In this document: positions 16,282-24,204 of the stretch, in pieces | How positions within the stretch are numbered: the stretch's first letter is position 1 | Layout: every line of letters begins with the position of its first letter | Program-made: the position numbers and the translations under genes | Notes under the pieces: model-generated | Seen by the model: only the letters and a program-made list of their open reading frames with translations | Told to the model about the DNA's origin: nothing | Database searches by the model: none | From: Erwinia sp. SLM-02 | Lineage (GTDB): Bacteria; Pseudomonadota; Gammaproteobacteria; Enterobacterales; Enterobacteriaceae | Assembly: GCF_037450285.1 (NCBI RefSeq) | Contig: NZ_JAQISN010000002.1 | Location: 310,001-374,000, forward strand | DNA: 64,000 nt | Reading direction: 5' to 3'

Positions 16282-17933
16282 TACCAGCTCCTGAATTTAG
16301 CCGGTGGCTGATACAGCCCGCCGGACCATTCGACGAGGTCCGCGACGCTGCCCGCTGCCAGCAGTGAACGGCTGGCATCGGTACGCCGAATACCGATATC
16401 TTCCGGGAACACCACTTTGCCTTCGCGGCGCAGTTGGGCCACGCGCTTCGCATCCACGCCCAGACCCACGTCGGTGATACCGGCAACCGCGGCCACCATC
16501 GCGCGGCGCTCTTCCAGCGACTTAGCCCGATAGAGATAGGCAATCCCCTCTTCGGTCAGCACGTGGGTGACGTCATCGCCGTAAATCATTACCGGAGCCA
16601 GCGGCATGCCGGCCGTTTTCGCCACGTCTATCGCTTCCAGTTTTTCGACGAAGGTCGGTTTGACGCCCGCCTGGAAGGTTTCCACCATCTGCACCACCAG
16701 CTTGCGGCCGCGCGCCAGCGGGTCGGGTTCGTTGATCATCGCCAGCCAGGCCGGGGTGGCGTGACGGCGACCGTGCGGATCGTGGCCCATATTGGGCGCA
16801 CCGCCAAAGCCGGAAAGACGGCCACGGGTGACGGTAGAGGAGTTCGCCTGACCGTCCACCTGCAGGGTCGAGCCGATAAACATATCCACCGCATACTGCC
16901 CGGCCATCTGGCAGAAGGCACGGTTAGAGCGCATTGAGCCGTCGTGTCCGGTGAAGAACACGTCGGGGCGGGCGGCAATGTAGTTTTCCATACCCAGCTC
17001 GCCGCCGAAGCAGTGCACGCTTTTCACCCAGCCGCTTTCAATCGCCGGGATGAGTGTCGGATGCGGATTCAGCGCCCAGTGGCGGCAGATTTTGCCCTTG
17101 AGGCCGAGTTTTTCACCGTAAGTGGGCAGCAGCAGCTCGATGGCGGCGGTGTTAAAGCCGATACCGTGGTTCAGCGACTGCACCTGGTGTTCGGCGTAGA
17201 TGCCTTTGATCGCCAGCATCGCCATCAGCACGTGTTCCTGCTTAATCAGGCGCGGGTCACGGGTGAACAGCGGTTCGATAAAGAAGGGCTTGTCGGCCAC
17301 CACCACGAAATCTATCCAGGAACCGGGAATATCCACGCGCGGCAGGTCGCATTCGTCATCCACCAGCTCGTTAACCTGAGCAATGACGATACCGTTATGG
17401 AAGGCCGCCGCTTCGACCAGCGCCGGGGTGTCTTCGGTGCTGGCCCCGGTATAGAGGTTGCCTTTGCGGTCGGCTTTAAATCCGGCGACCAGCGCCACAT
17501 CGGGAGAGAGGTCGATAAACAGGCGGGCATAAAGTTCGATGTAGGTGTGAATGGCACCGATTTCCAGCAGGCCATCTTCCAGCAGCTGCGAAATACGCAG
17601 GCTCTGGGTGCCGGAAAACGAGAAGTCCAGCCTGCGGGCAATGCCCTTTTCAAAGATATCAAGGTGCTCGCTGCGCCCAACGCTGGGCATAATCATATGC
17701 AGGTCATGCAGCGTCTGCGGGTTCACCTGCGCCAGCGATCGGGAGAGAAAATCAGCCTGCTTCTGGTTGTTGCCCTCCATCACCACCCGATCGCCGGGGG
17801 AGATCAGTTTTTCAAGCATGGCGACGATGTCGTCGGTGGGCAGGACTTTATGCGGAATACCGAGGCTGGCTATACGGCGCTGTTTCTCGCGCCGACGTGT
17901 ATCCCAGACCTGGGGTGACGGGGTAGATAACAT
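16281..17933 (-). CDS. mdcA: Malonate decarboxylase alpha subunit (acetyl-S-ACP:malonate ACP transferase)
   Basis: The 550-residue subunit swaps malonate for acetate on the MdcC carrier, releasing acetate and forming malonyl-S-ACP. It belongs to the CoA-transferase-like family. The N-terminus RRREKQRRIASLGIPHKVLPTDDI and the glycine-rich block GRLSGFGGAPNMGHDPHGRRH are typical of MdcA, and the length is normal. GGAGG lies 7 nt before ATG. It is the first gene of mdcABCDEFGH, with two palindromes that may bind MdcR upstream. Confidence 0.96.
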   Translation of the reverse strand: MLSTPSPQVWDTRRREKQRRIASLGIPHKVLPTDDIVAMLEKLISPGDRVVMEGNNQKQADFLSRSLAQVNPQTLHDLHMIMPSVGRSEHLDIFEKGIARRLDFSFSGTQSLRISQLLEDGLLEIGAIHTYIELYARLFIDLSPDVALVAGFKADRKGNLYTGASTEDTPALVEAAAFHNGIVIAQVNELVDDECDLPRVDIPGSWIDFVVVADKPFFIEPLFTRDPRLIKQEHVLMAMLAIKGIYAEHQVQSLNHGIGFNTAAIELLLPTYGEKLGLKGKICRHWALNPHPTLIPAIESGWVKSVHCFGGELGMENYIAARPDVFFTGHDGSMRSNRAFCQMAGQYAVDMFIGSTLQVDGQANSSTVTRGRLSGFGGAPNMGHDPHGRRHATPAWLAMINEPDPLARGRKLVVQMVETFQAGVKPTFVEKLEAIDVAKTAGMPLAPVMIYGDDVTHVLTEEGIAYLYRAKSLEERRAMVAAVAGITDVGLGVDAKRVAQLRREGKVVFPEDIGIRRTDASRSLLAAGSVADLVEWSGGLYQPPAKFRSW

Positions 17934-17994
17934 GGTTAACCTCCTGTAAGTGCATCCTCTGAAGATGCTTTCAGTATGGTAGCCAGTCTGTACC

Positions 17995-18017
17995 GTAATG
18001 GATTGGGCATCAATTAC
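17995..18017. promoter_or_regulatory. Palindrome upstream of mdcA (candidate MdcR site 1)
   Basis: GTAATGGAT and ATCAATTAC form an imperfect inverted repeat (8 of 9 pairs) around a 5-nt centre, 62-84 nt before the mdcA ATG. The spacing and AT-rich arms fit a LysR-type operator. Confidence 0.45.
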
Positions 18018-18032
18018 GCTTTGTGCCTGATT

Positions 18033-18049
18033 GTTACTCTGAGAGTAAC
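18033..18049. promoter_or_regulatory. Perfect palindrome upstream of mdcA (candidate MdcR site 2)
   Basis: GTTACTC-TGA-GAGTAAC is a perfect 7-bp inverted repeat about 100 nt before mdcA, centred 35 bp from the first palindrome. LysR regulators commonly bind such a distal recognition site and a proximal activation site, so this is the best candidate for the MdcR recognition site. Confidence 0.6.
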
Positions 18050-18061
18050 GATTAAAATAAA

Positions 18062-18088
18062 GCGCCCGTAGTTCAGAGGATTAGCGCT
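18062..18088 (+). other. Short tRNA-Arg-like 5' fragment
   Basis: GCGCCCGTAG-TTCAG-AGGAT followed by AGCGCT resembles the acceptor strand and D-arm of an enterobacterial tRNA-Arg that begins GCGCCCGTAGCTCAG. No anticodon arm, T-arm or matching 3' acceptor strand follows. It is not a functional tRNA; it may be a remnant of a tRNA-associated recombination, or chance. Confidence 0.35.
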
Positions 18089-18130
18089 AACGCACGGAAT
18101 GTATTCAGTTTATATCCAGCAGGCGGAATC

Positions 18131-18178
18131 AAAAATGCCACAAACGTGTGCCAGTTTATTAACCTGAACGTTTGTGGC
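18131..18178 (-). terminator. Terminator of the ornithine-lipid synthase gene
   Basis: On the minus strand GCCACAAACGT (18078-equivalent arm at 18178-18168) pairs perfectly with ACGTTTGTGGC (18147-18137) across a 20-nt loop and is followed by ATTTTTG. It begins 14 nt after the stop codon of the minus-strand gene. Confidence 0.8.
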
Positions 18179-18192
18179 GGGAAGGAATGGGG

Positions 18193-19920
18193 TCAGCCGA
18201 CGGCGACTTCCTGCTCCGGCTGTTGATGAATGGCGATATAGCGCTGGAAGCGGCTCTCTTTCAGGCGGGTGAGGTCCACCAGCACCAGGCCGTCGATGCA
18301 GTGGTTAAAATCGGGGTCGCTGCCGAAGTCGATGAACTGTACGCCGCCGCTTACGCACAGCTCGGAATACTGCTTGTACAGCGGCGGAATACCGGTGCCA
18401 AGGTTGGCCAGCAGGCGTTTAAGGCGCTTGAGATCTTCGCTGTAGTTATCGCCGCTGAACTGGGCCAGCACGTCCGGCAGCGAGGCCGGATAGGGGCGAC
18501 GCGAGGTGGCCAGCGGCAGTAATGGAGCGAAGTAGAGGCGATAGAAGGCCACCAGCAGATCGCGCGCCGCCAGCGGCAGCCCGCCGGAGATGGATACCGG
18601 GCCAAACAGATAGCGGTACTGCGGATATTTCGCCAGATACGCGCCGATGCCCATCCATAAATAATCCAGCCCGCGTTTACCCCAGTAGGCGGGCTGGATA
18701 AAGCTGCGTCCGAGTTCGATGCCCTGCATCAGTACCGGGTTCATCTGGTGATCGTAGTGGAACAGGCTGTGGCTGTAGATACCTTCCAGCCCCCGGCGTT
18801 CGAACTGCTCGGCGGTGGGGATAAAGCGGTAGGCACCCACAATATCCAGCGCTTCCTCGTCCCAGAGGATCAGGTGGTAATAGTCATCGTCATAGTCGTC
18901 GAGGTCACGGCGGGTGCCGCTGCCCTCGCCCACCGCGCGGAAGGCAATTTCACGCAGCCTGCCCAGTTCACGGAGGATGGGGACGTAGTCCTCGCCGTTG
19001 CGGCGATAGAGGTAAATGGTTTTGCCATCGGGCAGTTTACCCAGCACTTCGCAGCCGGCCAGCGCACGCTTCAGCACCGCGCGGTCTTCGCTGCGGGCAA
19101 TGGCCGCTTCGGTCTGGAACAGCGCGGATTTTCCCTGCGCCACGCGATAGAGGTGGCGACGAAAGCGCGCGGCCAGCTCCTTCGCCGGGGTGCGGCCATC
19201 GTGCCAGCTGGCGTAGGGGATGCGCGCACCGATTTTCAGCTTCAGCCGTTCACCGCCGTTGCCGAACATCTCTTTCACCAGCAGCAGCATCGACAGCGGC
19301 TGGTAGATTTTTGAGGTGAGGTAGAACAGCGCGCTGTTGCGGCCGCTGACGTGGATCGGCACGATCGGTGCGCGGTAGCGCGCCGCCAGCCGCAGGAAAC
19401 CGTGGCTCCATTTGCCGTCCTTCACCCCTTTGCTGCCGAAGCGCGAGACTTCCCCCGCCGGGAAGAAGATCAGAACGCCCTGGTTTTCCAGCTGGTCCTG
19501 CATCAGGCCCACCTGCTGGCGGCTGGTGCGGTTGCCCATGTTGTCCACCGGCACCATCAGGCTGCTCAGCGATTCCAGGCAGTTCAGCAGGCGATTGGTG
19601 ACGATTTTCACGTCGCGCCGCACCTGCGATACCGCATGCAGCAGCGCCAGGCCGTCCAGCGTGCCGAGCGGGTGATTGGCGACAATCACCACCGGTCCCT
19701 GGCTGGGGATCTGCTCCAGATCGCGTTCGCTCAGCTCACAGCTGACATCGAGGTATTCCAGCACCTGCTCGACCATATCCAGCCCTTTCAGGTGTTTATA
19801 GCGCTGATTAAACTGCTGGAATTCTTTTTCATGCAGCAGGCGGCGCAGGACGCTTTTCTGCCAGGAAGGGGTTTCACGCTGAGGACAGAGGTCTTCAAGT
19901 ACGGTTTCAATGGTAAACAC
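18193..19920 (-). CDS. olsF: Bifunctional acyltransferase, probable ornithine-lipid synthase OlsF
   Basis: The product has two acyltransferase halves, 575 residues in all. Residues about 65-260 are PlsC-like, with NHPLGTLDG (His83 and Asp89), VTNRLL and FFPAGEVSRFGSKG. Residues about 290-520 match the OlsB-like N-acyltransferase/GNAT fold (DDDYYHLILWDEEALDIVGAYRF, ELGRSFIQPAYWGKRGLDYLW). This order is that of OlsF from Serratia and Flavobacterium, which makes ornithine lipids by acylating the amine and then the hydroxyl of the fatty acid. The GTG at 19920 is chosen: GGGAGATAA precedes it and the N-terminus VFTIETVLEDLCPQ fits the family, while the longer ATG form at 20043 adds an unsupported 41 residues. 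A candidate PHO box lies 67 nt upstream. The alternative name is a hemolysin-like acyltransferase. Confidence 0.8.
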   Translation of the reverse strand: MFTIETVLEDLCPQRETPSWQKSVLRRLLHEKEFQQFNQRYKHLKGLDMVEQVLEYLDVSCELSERDLEQIPSQGPVVIVANHPLGTLDGLALLHAVSQVRRDVKIVTNRLLNCLESLSSLMVPVDNMGNRTSRQQVGLMQDQLENQGVLIFFPAGEVSRFGSKGVKDGKWSHGFLRLAARYRAPIVPIHVSGRNSALFYLTSKIYQPLSMLLLVKEMFGNGGERLKLKIGARIPYASWHDGRTPAKELAARFRRHLYRVAQGKSALFQTEAAIARSEDRAVLKRALAGCEVLGKLPDGKTIYLYRRNGEDYVPILRELGRLREIAFRAVGEGSGTRRDLDDYDDDYYHLILWDEEALDIVGAYRFIPTAEQFERRGLEGIYSHSLFHYDHQMNPVLMQGIELGRSFIQPAYWGKRGLDYLWMGIGAYLAKYPQYRYLFGPVSISGGLPLAARDLLVAFYRLYFAPLLPLATSRRPYPASLPDVLAQFSGDNYSEDLKRLKRLLANLGTGIPPLYKQYSELCVSGGVQFIDFGSDPDFNHCIDGLVLVDLTRLKESRFQRYIAIHQQPEQEVAVG

Positions 19921-19986
19921 AGGCTTATCTCCCGGGTGTTTTATCCGCACACTAACCACCGGGAATGACGCCAACATGGCAAAAAA

Positions 19987-20004
19987 ATGACGAAAAGAAG
20001 ACAG
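19987..20004 (-). promoter_or_regulatory. Candidate PHO box before olsF
   Basis: On the minus strand CTGTCTT-CTTT-TCGTCAT matches the 7-4-7 PhoB repeat at 11 of 14 repeat positions with a T-rich spacer. It lies in the 136-nt gap between the Anbu gene and olsF. That gap also holds a GCGCGG/CCGCGC hairpin (20009-20029) that may end the Anbu transcript. Phosphate-limited induction of ornithine lipids is known in several bacteria. Confidence 0.5.
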
Positions 20005-20056
20005 CGTGGCGCGGCCAGTTTCACCGCGCGGCGGGGGAGTCAAACGGGCGGGAAAA

Positions 20057-20767
20057 TTACTCCTCTAACTGCAGCGACGGCAGCTGGGAGAAAACGCTTA
20101 ACAGACCGCTGCTCCACAGCTGGCGGATCTGCGAGAAGTAGGGATGCTTCTCGGTAATATGGTGCTGCTGCGCACAGCTGAAGCTGTCCGCCGGGTAGGT
20201 CATCACGTCCAGCGGCAGACCAACGGAGATATTGCTCGCCAGGGTGGAATCCATCGAGATCAGCGCGCACTGCATCGCCTGATCCAGCGGCGTGTCGTAG
20301 CGCAGCACGCGGTCGATAATCGGCTTGCCGTATTTGCTTTCGCCAATCTGGAAGTACGGCGTGTCGGTGCTGGCTTCAATAAAGTTGCCCTGCGGGTAGA
20401 TCTGAAACAGCCTCGGCTCTTCGCCTTTAATCTGCCCGCCGAGCAGCAGCGTGCCGCCAAACTCTTCGCCGTCGCGCCTGATCACCGTTCGCAGCGTTTC
20501 CCCCACCAGCAGCGCCACGTCGTACATATTGCTACAGCTCATCAGATTCGGTTTTTTACCGTCTTCACAGCCCCGGCGCAGCAGGCTCAGCGCGCTCTGC
20601 GTGGTGGCAAGGTTGCCGGCGCTTTGCAGCACCAGCGTCCGCTCATCATCCTGTTGGAATACATGGAGCTTACGGAAAGAGGAAATATGGTCCACGCCCG
20701 CATTAGTACGAGAGTCGGAAACGAAAATCATCCCTGACGATAAGCGCATTGCCACACAATAGGTCAT
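20057..20767 (-). CDS. anbu: Anbu, proteasome-like N-terminal-threonine hydrolase
   Basis: The 236-residue protein begins M-TYCVAMRLSSG. Removing Met exposes Thr1, with Asp17 (FVSDSRT) and Lys32 (SSFRKLHVF) in the places of the proteasome catalytic triad. Further family blocks are QSAGNLATTQSAL and GGQIKGEEPRLFQIYPQG. Anbu forms open-helical or ring assemblies unlike HslV or the 20S proteasome, and its substrate is not known. It is the last gene of a four-gene operon with ATP-grasp, alpha-E and transglutaminase-like genes, 16 nt after the last of these. Confidence 0.93.
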   Translation of the reverse strand: MTYCVAMRLSSGMIFVSDSRTNAGVDHISSFRKLHVFQQDDERTLVLQSAGNLATTQSALSLLRRGCEDGKKPNLMSCSNMYDVALLVGETLRTVIRRDGEEFGGTLLLGGQIKGEEPRLFQIYPQGNFIEASTDTPYFQIGESKYGKPIIDRVLRYDTPLDQAMQCALISMDSTLASNISVGLPLDVMTYPADSFSCAQQHHITEKHPYFSQIRQLWSSGLLSVFSQLPSLQLEE

Positions 20768-20783
20768 AGTTTTCCCGATTAGA

Positions 20784-21584
20784 TTACTGCTGCAAATTCA
20801 CCTGCTGCACGGCGGCGAACGCCTGCATATCCTCGCTGCCGCCGCCGAGGCGCATACCGCGCACCGGGCAGGCATCCAGATAATCCACGCCGACGGCCAG
20901 CTTCAGGTGCTGGCGGGTGCTGCGGGTGTTGTTAGTGATGTCGAAGCTGTGCCAGCTGTTCTCGATCCACGCTTCCACCCAGGCGTGAGTCGCCACGTGC
21001 TCAACGTTGTCAGTATACAGATAGCCGCTTACGTAGCGTGCGGGAATCTGCAAACTGCGACAGCAGGCAAGAAATACGTGGCTGTGGTCCTGGCACACGC
21101 CGCTGCCGGCGGCGAAAACCTTCGCCGCGCAGTCGGTGACGCGGGTGCTGCCCGGCTGGTAAGGCATTTTCAGCAGCAGTTCGTCCATCAGGCGCTCCAG
21201 GCTTTCCAGCGGCGCCGCCGGGCGGTAATAGCGGCGGGCGAAGTCGCGGATGGCCTCGTCCGGCAGAGTCAGCGCGCTCTGGCGTAAGAACACCAGTGGC
21301 GACAGCGCGTTGACCAGGTCGGCGGCAAACTCGCCGCCGTCGATAATTTCCACCACCCCGCGAGCCTCAATTTCAATGGCCTGATGCGGCGTATCCAGCG
21401 TCAGCACGTGCAGCACGTTGCCCCAGGCATCGGTGGTGCAGACCGCCTCGCCCGGCAGCCGCAGCTCCCAGGAGAGAATGCGCTGATGCGCTGAGTCCTG
21501 CGGGGTCAGGCGCAGATATTGGGTGCTCTGCATTACCGGATCCTGATAGCTGAAACAGGTTTTATGTGCGATGGTCAGCTGCAT
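20784..21584 (-). CDS. Transglutaminase-like cysteine peptidase of the Anbu operon
   Basis: The 266-residue cytoplasmic protein (no signal peptide) has an N-terminal beta domain (residues 1-90, MQLTIAHKTCFSYQDPVMQSTQYLRLTP). A transglutaminase core follows, with catalytic Cys in GSGVCQDHSH, His in THAWVEAW and Asp in SFDITNN. Such domains cleave or transfer at amide bonds. With a neighbouring ATP-grasp amidoligase it may trim or remove the peptide-like product made there (inference from published comparative genomics of these operons). Its ATG overlaps the alpha-E stop by one base. Confidence 0.93.
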   Translation of the reverse strand: MQLTIAHKTCFSYQDPVMQSTQYLRLTPQDSAHQRILSWELRLPGEAVCTTDAWGNVLHVLTLDTPHQAIEIEARGVVEIIDGGEFAADLVNALSPLVFLRQSALTLPDEAIRDFARRYYRPAAPLESLERLMDELLLKMPYQPGSTRVTDCAAKVFAAGSGVCQDHSHVFLACCRSLQIPARYVSGYLYTDNVEHVATHAWVEAWIENSWHSFDITNNTRSTRQHLKLAVGVDYLDACPVRGMRLGGGSEDMQAFAAVQQVNLQQ

Positions 21585-22513
21585 TATTTCGCCTCCAGAT
21601 AGGTGTGGTGAATGCTGTCGGACAGGGTGGCCAGTTCGCTCAGGAAAGCGCCGAGCCAGGCGTGCAGTCCGCGATCGAGTACCGATTCCCGGCTGCTGAA
21701 GCGCAGCTGCGCGTGCAGGACGCTGATCAGATAGCGCGGACGATCCTCGCCGCTGCTGCCGATCTGTTCGAGCAGCCCGGCGATCTCTTCCACGCAGGAT
21801 CGCAGCGATCGCGGGCTTTCCTCGCGCAGGATCAGCATCTCGTTGACGCCCTCCGCCGCCAACTGCTGTTTGTAGATGCTGTGATAGGCTTCGCGGGCCG
21901 AGACCGAGCGCAGCAGCGTATCCAGCCGGTAATATTCACGTACCGTGTCGTCGTCGGCGTCCGAGAGGTACTGCCAGGTATCCATCAGGCGTGCGGTACA
22001 GTCCGCCCGCTCCAGCAGCGTGCCGAGGCGGATAAAATTCATCGCATCGCCGCGCATCAGCGTGCCAAACATCGCGCCGCGAAACAGATGGCAGCGCTCT
22101 TTCACCCAGTCAAAGAACGCATCCGCCCCGCCGCTGCCGACGCCGCGCCGGCGGATCTTACGCAGTTCGATCCAGCTGGAGTTAATGCTCTCCCACACTT
22201 CCGAGGACAGACTGCCGCGCACCGCGTGAGCGTTGTTCCACGCCGCCTGCCAGCAGTTATAGATACTGGCCGGGTTGCGATCGTCGAGGGCAAAAAAGCT
22301 GAACAGCTGCGGCATCGCCAGCGCGTCGCTGACCGACCAGTAAAGTTCGCTGCTGTTGGTGAGATTCAGCGGTACGCGCAGTTCGTTGTTGTGGCTGCCG
22401 CGCACCGGCATCAGCGACAGGCGATTGGTTACGTCGAGTACCCGGGCAATATTTTCCGCGCGCTCCAGATAGCGCGCCATCCAGTAGAGGCCAGTAGCCG
22501 TGCGACTCAGCAT
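21584..22513 (-). CDS. Alpha-E domain protein (DUF403)
   Basis: This is a 309-residue all-helical protein with the DUF403 opening MLSRTATGLYWMARYLERAENIARVLDVTNRL and many conserved Glu and Arg residues (LGTLLERADCTARLMDT). The family has no known activity but is nearly always encoded next to the circularly permuted ATP-grasp protein. It overlaps that gene by 7 nt and the transglutaminase gene by 1 nt, so tight co-translation is likely. Confidence 0.93.
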   Translation of the reverse strand: MLSRTATGLYWMARYLERAENIARVLDVTNRLSLMPVRGSHNNELRVPLNLTNSSELYWSVSDALAMPQLFSFFALDDRNPASIYNCWQAAWNNAHAVRGSLSSEVWESINSSWIELRKIRRRGVGSGGADAFFDWVKERCHLFRGAMFGTLMRGDAMNFIRLGTLLERADCTARLMDTWQYLSDADDDTVREYYRLDTLLRSVSAREAYHSIYKQQLAAEGVNEMLILREESPRSLRSCVEEIAGLLEQIGSSGEDRPRYLISVLHAQLRFSSRESVLDRGLHAWLGAFLSELATLSDSIHHTYLEAK

Positions 22514-23943
22514 GCGTCATCCTCCAGAATCCAGGTGTCCTTGGTCCCGCCGCCCTGCGAGGAATTGACCACCAGCGAGCCTTCGGTCAGCGCCACGCGA
22601 GTCAGGCCGCCGGGCACCAGGCGGATCTCCGCGCCGCTGAGGGCAAACGGGCGCAGGTCGATATGGCGCGGTGCCAGCCCCTGCTCGACAAAGGTTGGGC
22701 AGGTGGAAAGCGCCAGCGTGTGCTGGGCAATGTAGTTCTGCGGCCGCGCCTTCAGCAGCGCGCGAAAATCCTCCAGCTGCTGCCGGCTGGCAACGGGACC
22801 GATCAGCATGCCGTAGCCACCGGCTCCGTGGACCTCTTTCACCACCAGCTTTTCAAGGTTAGCCAGCACCCAGGAGAGATCCTCCGGGCGGCGGCACTGC
22901 CACGTCGGCACGTTGTTGAGGATCGGGTCTTCATCCAGGTAGAAGCGCACCATATCCGGCACGTAGGGATAGATGGATTTGTCGTCGGCGACGCCGGTAC
23001 CGATGGCGTTGGCCAGCACCACGTTGCCGCTGCGGTAGACCGACAGCAGGCCGGGGACGCCGAGCATCGAATCCGGGTTGAAGGCTAACGGATCGAGGAA
23101 GGCGTCGTCGACGCGGCGGTAGATCACATCCACCTTGCACGGCCCGGCGGTGGTGCGCATCAGCACCGCCCCGTCTTTCACAAACAGATCGGCGCTCTCC
23201 ACCAGCTCCACGCCCATTTGCTGGGCGAGGAAACTGTGTTCGAAATAGGCGCTGTTGAAACGGCCGGGCGTGAGCACCACCACCACCGGATCGTTGACCG
23301 GGGAGCTTTCGCGCAGGGTTTGCAGCAGCAGCGACGGATAGCGCTCAACCGGCGCAATGCGCTGATCGGCAAACAGTTCCGGGTAGAGCCGCATCATCAT
23401 TTTGCGGTTTTCCAGCATATAGGACACCCCGGACGGGGTGCGCAGGTTGTCCTCCAGCACGTAGTATTCGCCGTCGCCGTTGCGCACCATATCCACCCCG
23501 GTGATATGCGCATAGATATTGCGGTGCAGGTTGATCCCCTGCATGCAGGGCTGATACTGCTCGTTAACCAGCACCTGCTCGGGAGGGATGATGCCGGATT
23601 TCAGGATATGCTGATCGTGGTAGATGTCGTGCAGGAAGGCATTCAGCGCCTGCACGCGCTGGCGGATGCCTTTGTCGAGCATCGCCCATTCCGCAGCGGG
23701 TATAATGCGCGGGACGCTGTCAAACGGGATAAGCCGTTCCGCACCGCCGTCTTCGCCATAAACGTTAAAGGTGATCCCCACGCGGTGAAAGAGCAGCTCC
23801 GCCTCTTCGCGCTTGCGCGCAATCGCCTGCTGGTCAGCCTGCTGGAGCCACTGCCAGTATTCCCGATAGTGTTGACGATAGTGTCCATCGCTCAGCAACA
23901 TTTCATCATAAAAGTGCGACGCTAATTCATAGCTTTGATTCAT
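22507..23943 (-). CDS. Circularly permuted ATP-grasp protein (DUF404/407)
   Basis: The 478-residue protein belongs to the circularly permuted ATP-grasp family predicted to ligate amino acids or peptides through an acyl-phosphate. Visible blocks are ITFNVYGEDGGAERLIPFDSVPRII, the ATP-contacting GDGEYYVLEDNLRTPSGVSYMLENR and a later KLVVKEVHGAGGYGMLIGP with the nucleotide-binding Lys and Gly loop. The start at 23943 (MNQSYELASHFYDEM) has AGGGAAATC before it; a longer frame to 24030 would cross the sigma-54 promoter and is rejected. It is the first gene of the operon. Confidence 0.93.
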   Translation of the reverse strand: MNQSYELASHFYDEMLLSDGHYRQHYREYWQWLQQADQQAIARKREEAELLFHRVGITFNVYGEDGGAERLIPFDSVPRIIPAAEWAMLDKGIRQRVQALNAFLHDIYHDQHILKSGIIPPEQVLVNEQYQPCMQGINLHRNIYAHITGVDMVRNGDGEYYVLEDNLRTPSGVSYMLENRKMMMRLYPELFADQRIAPVERYPSLLLQTLRESSPVNDPVVVVLTPGRFNSAYFEHSFLAQQMGVELVESADLFVKDGAVLMRTTAGPCKVDVIYRRVDDAFLDPLAFNPDSMLGVPGLLSVYRSGNVVLANAIGTGVADDKSIYPYVPDMVRFYLDEDPILNNVPTWQCRRPEDLSWVLANLEKLVVKEVHGAGGYGMLIGPVASRQQLEDFRALLKARPQNYIAQHTLALSTCPTFVEQGLAPRHIDLRPFALSGAEIRLVPGGLTRVALTEGSLVVNSSQGGGTKDTWILEDDAC

Positions 23944-23981
23944 GATTTCCCTACCGCTGTCTGTGAACCCACGATCAAAGC

Positions 23982-23998
23982 TGCACAAAGCGTGCCAG
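23982..23998 (-). promoter_or_regulatory. Sigma-54 promoter of the Anbu operon
   Basis: On the minus strand CTGGCACGCTTTGTGCA matches the sigma-54 consensus YTGGCACG-N4-TTGCW at all but one defined position, with GG and GC exactly 10 bp apart (23996-23995 and 23984-23983). Transcription would start near 23971, about 28 nt before the ATG. No comparable sigma-70 element is closer. Confidence 0.72.
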
Positions 23999-24102
23999 TA
24001 TCCGCACCCGGGAGGGACCCCGCGAGGCACCGCAGCGGATTACAGCGGGATTACGCCAGGTTTGTTAGCAAAATGCCTGAAAATGAGGCATGCACTTTCT
24101 TT

Positions 24103-24119
24103 CGCACCAGAACGGTGCG
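24103..24119. promoter_or_regulatory. NtrC-like enhancer site upstream of the Anbu promoter
   Basis: CGCACC-AGAAC-GGTGCG is a perfect 6-bp inverted repeat with a 5-nt centre. It equals the NtrC consensus TGCACC-N5-GGTGCA except at the outermost base of each arm. Its centre is about 140 bp upstream of the predicted start, one of the usual NtrC positions in glnA-type promoters. Confidence 0.55.
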
Positions 24120-24204
24120 CGATCACAAATAAGACGGGTCAGTTGCGCTAACTGGCCGCCAACCGTCATACTATTCAGTGACAAACCCTGACCTATCGGT
24201 ACTT

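Noticed and set aside
16944..17918. Long plus-strand frame opposite mdcA
   Set aside because: Shadow of mdcA; no start signal and antisense-type composition.
18062..18140. Functional tRNA gene
   Set aside because: Only the first 27 bases resemble a tRNA; no anticodon stem, T-loop GGTTCGAATC or 3' acceptor strand follows.
24100..24130. CRP site between the Anbu operon and the ToxR-like gene
   Set aside because: Only one half-site (ATCACA) is present; the neighbouring palindrome fits NtrC better.
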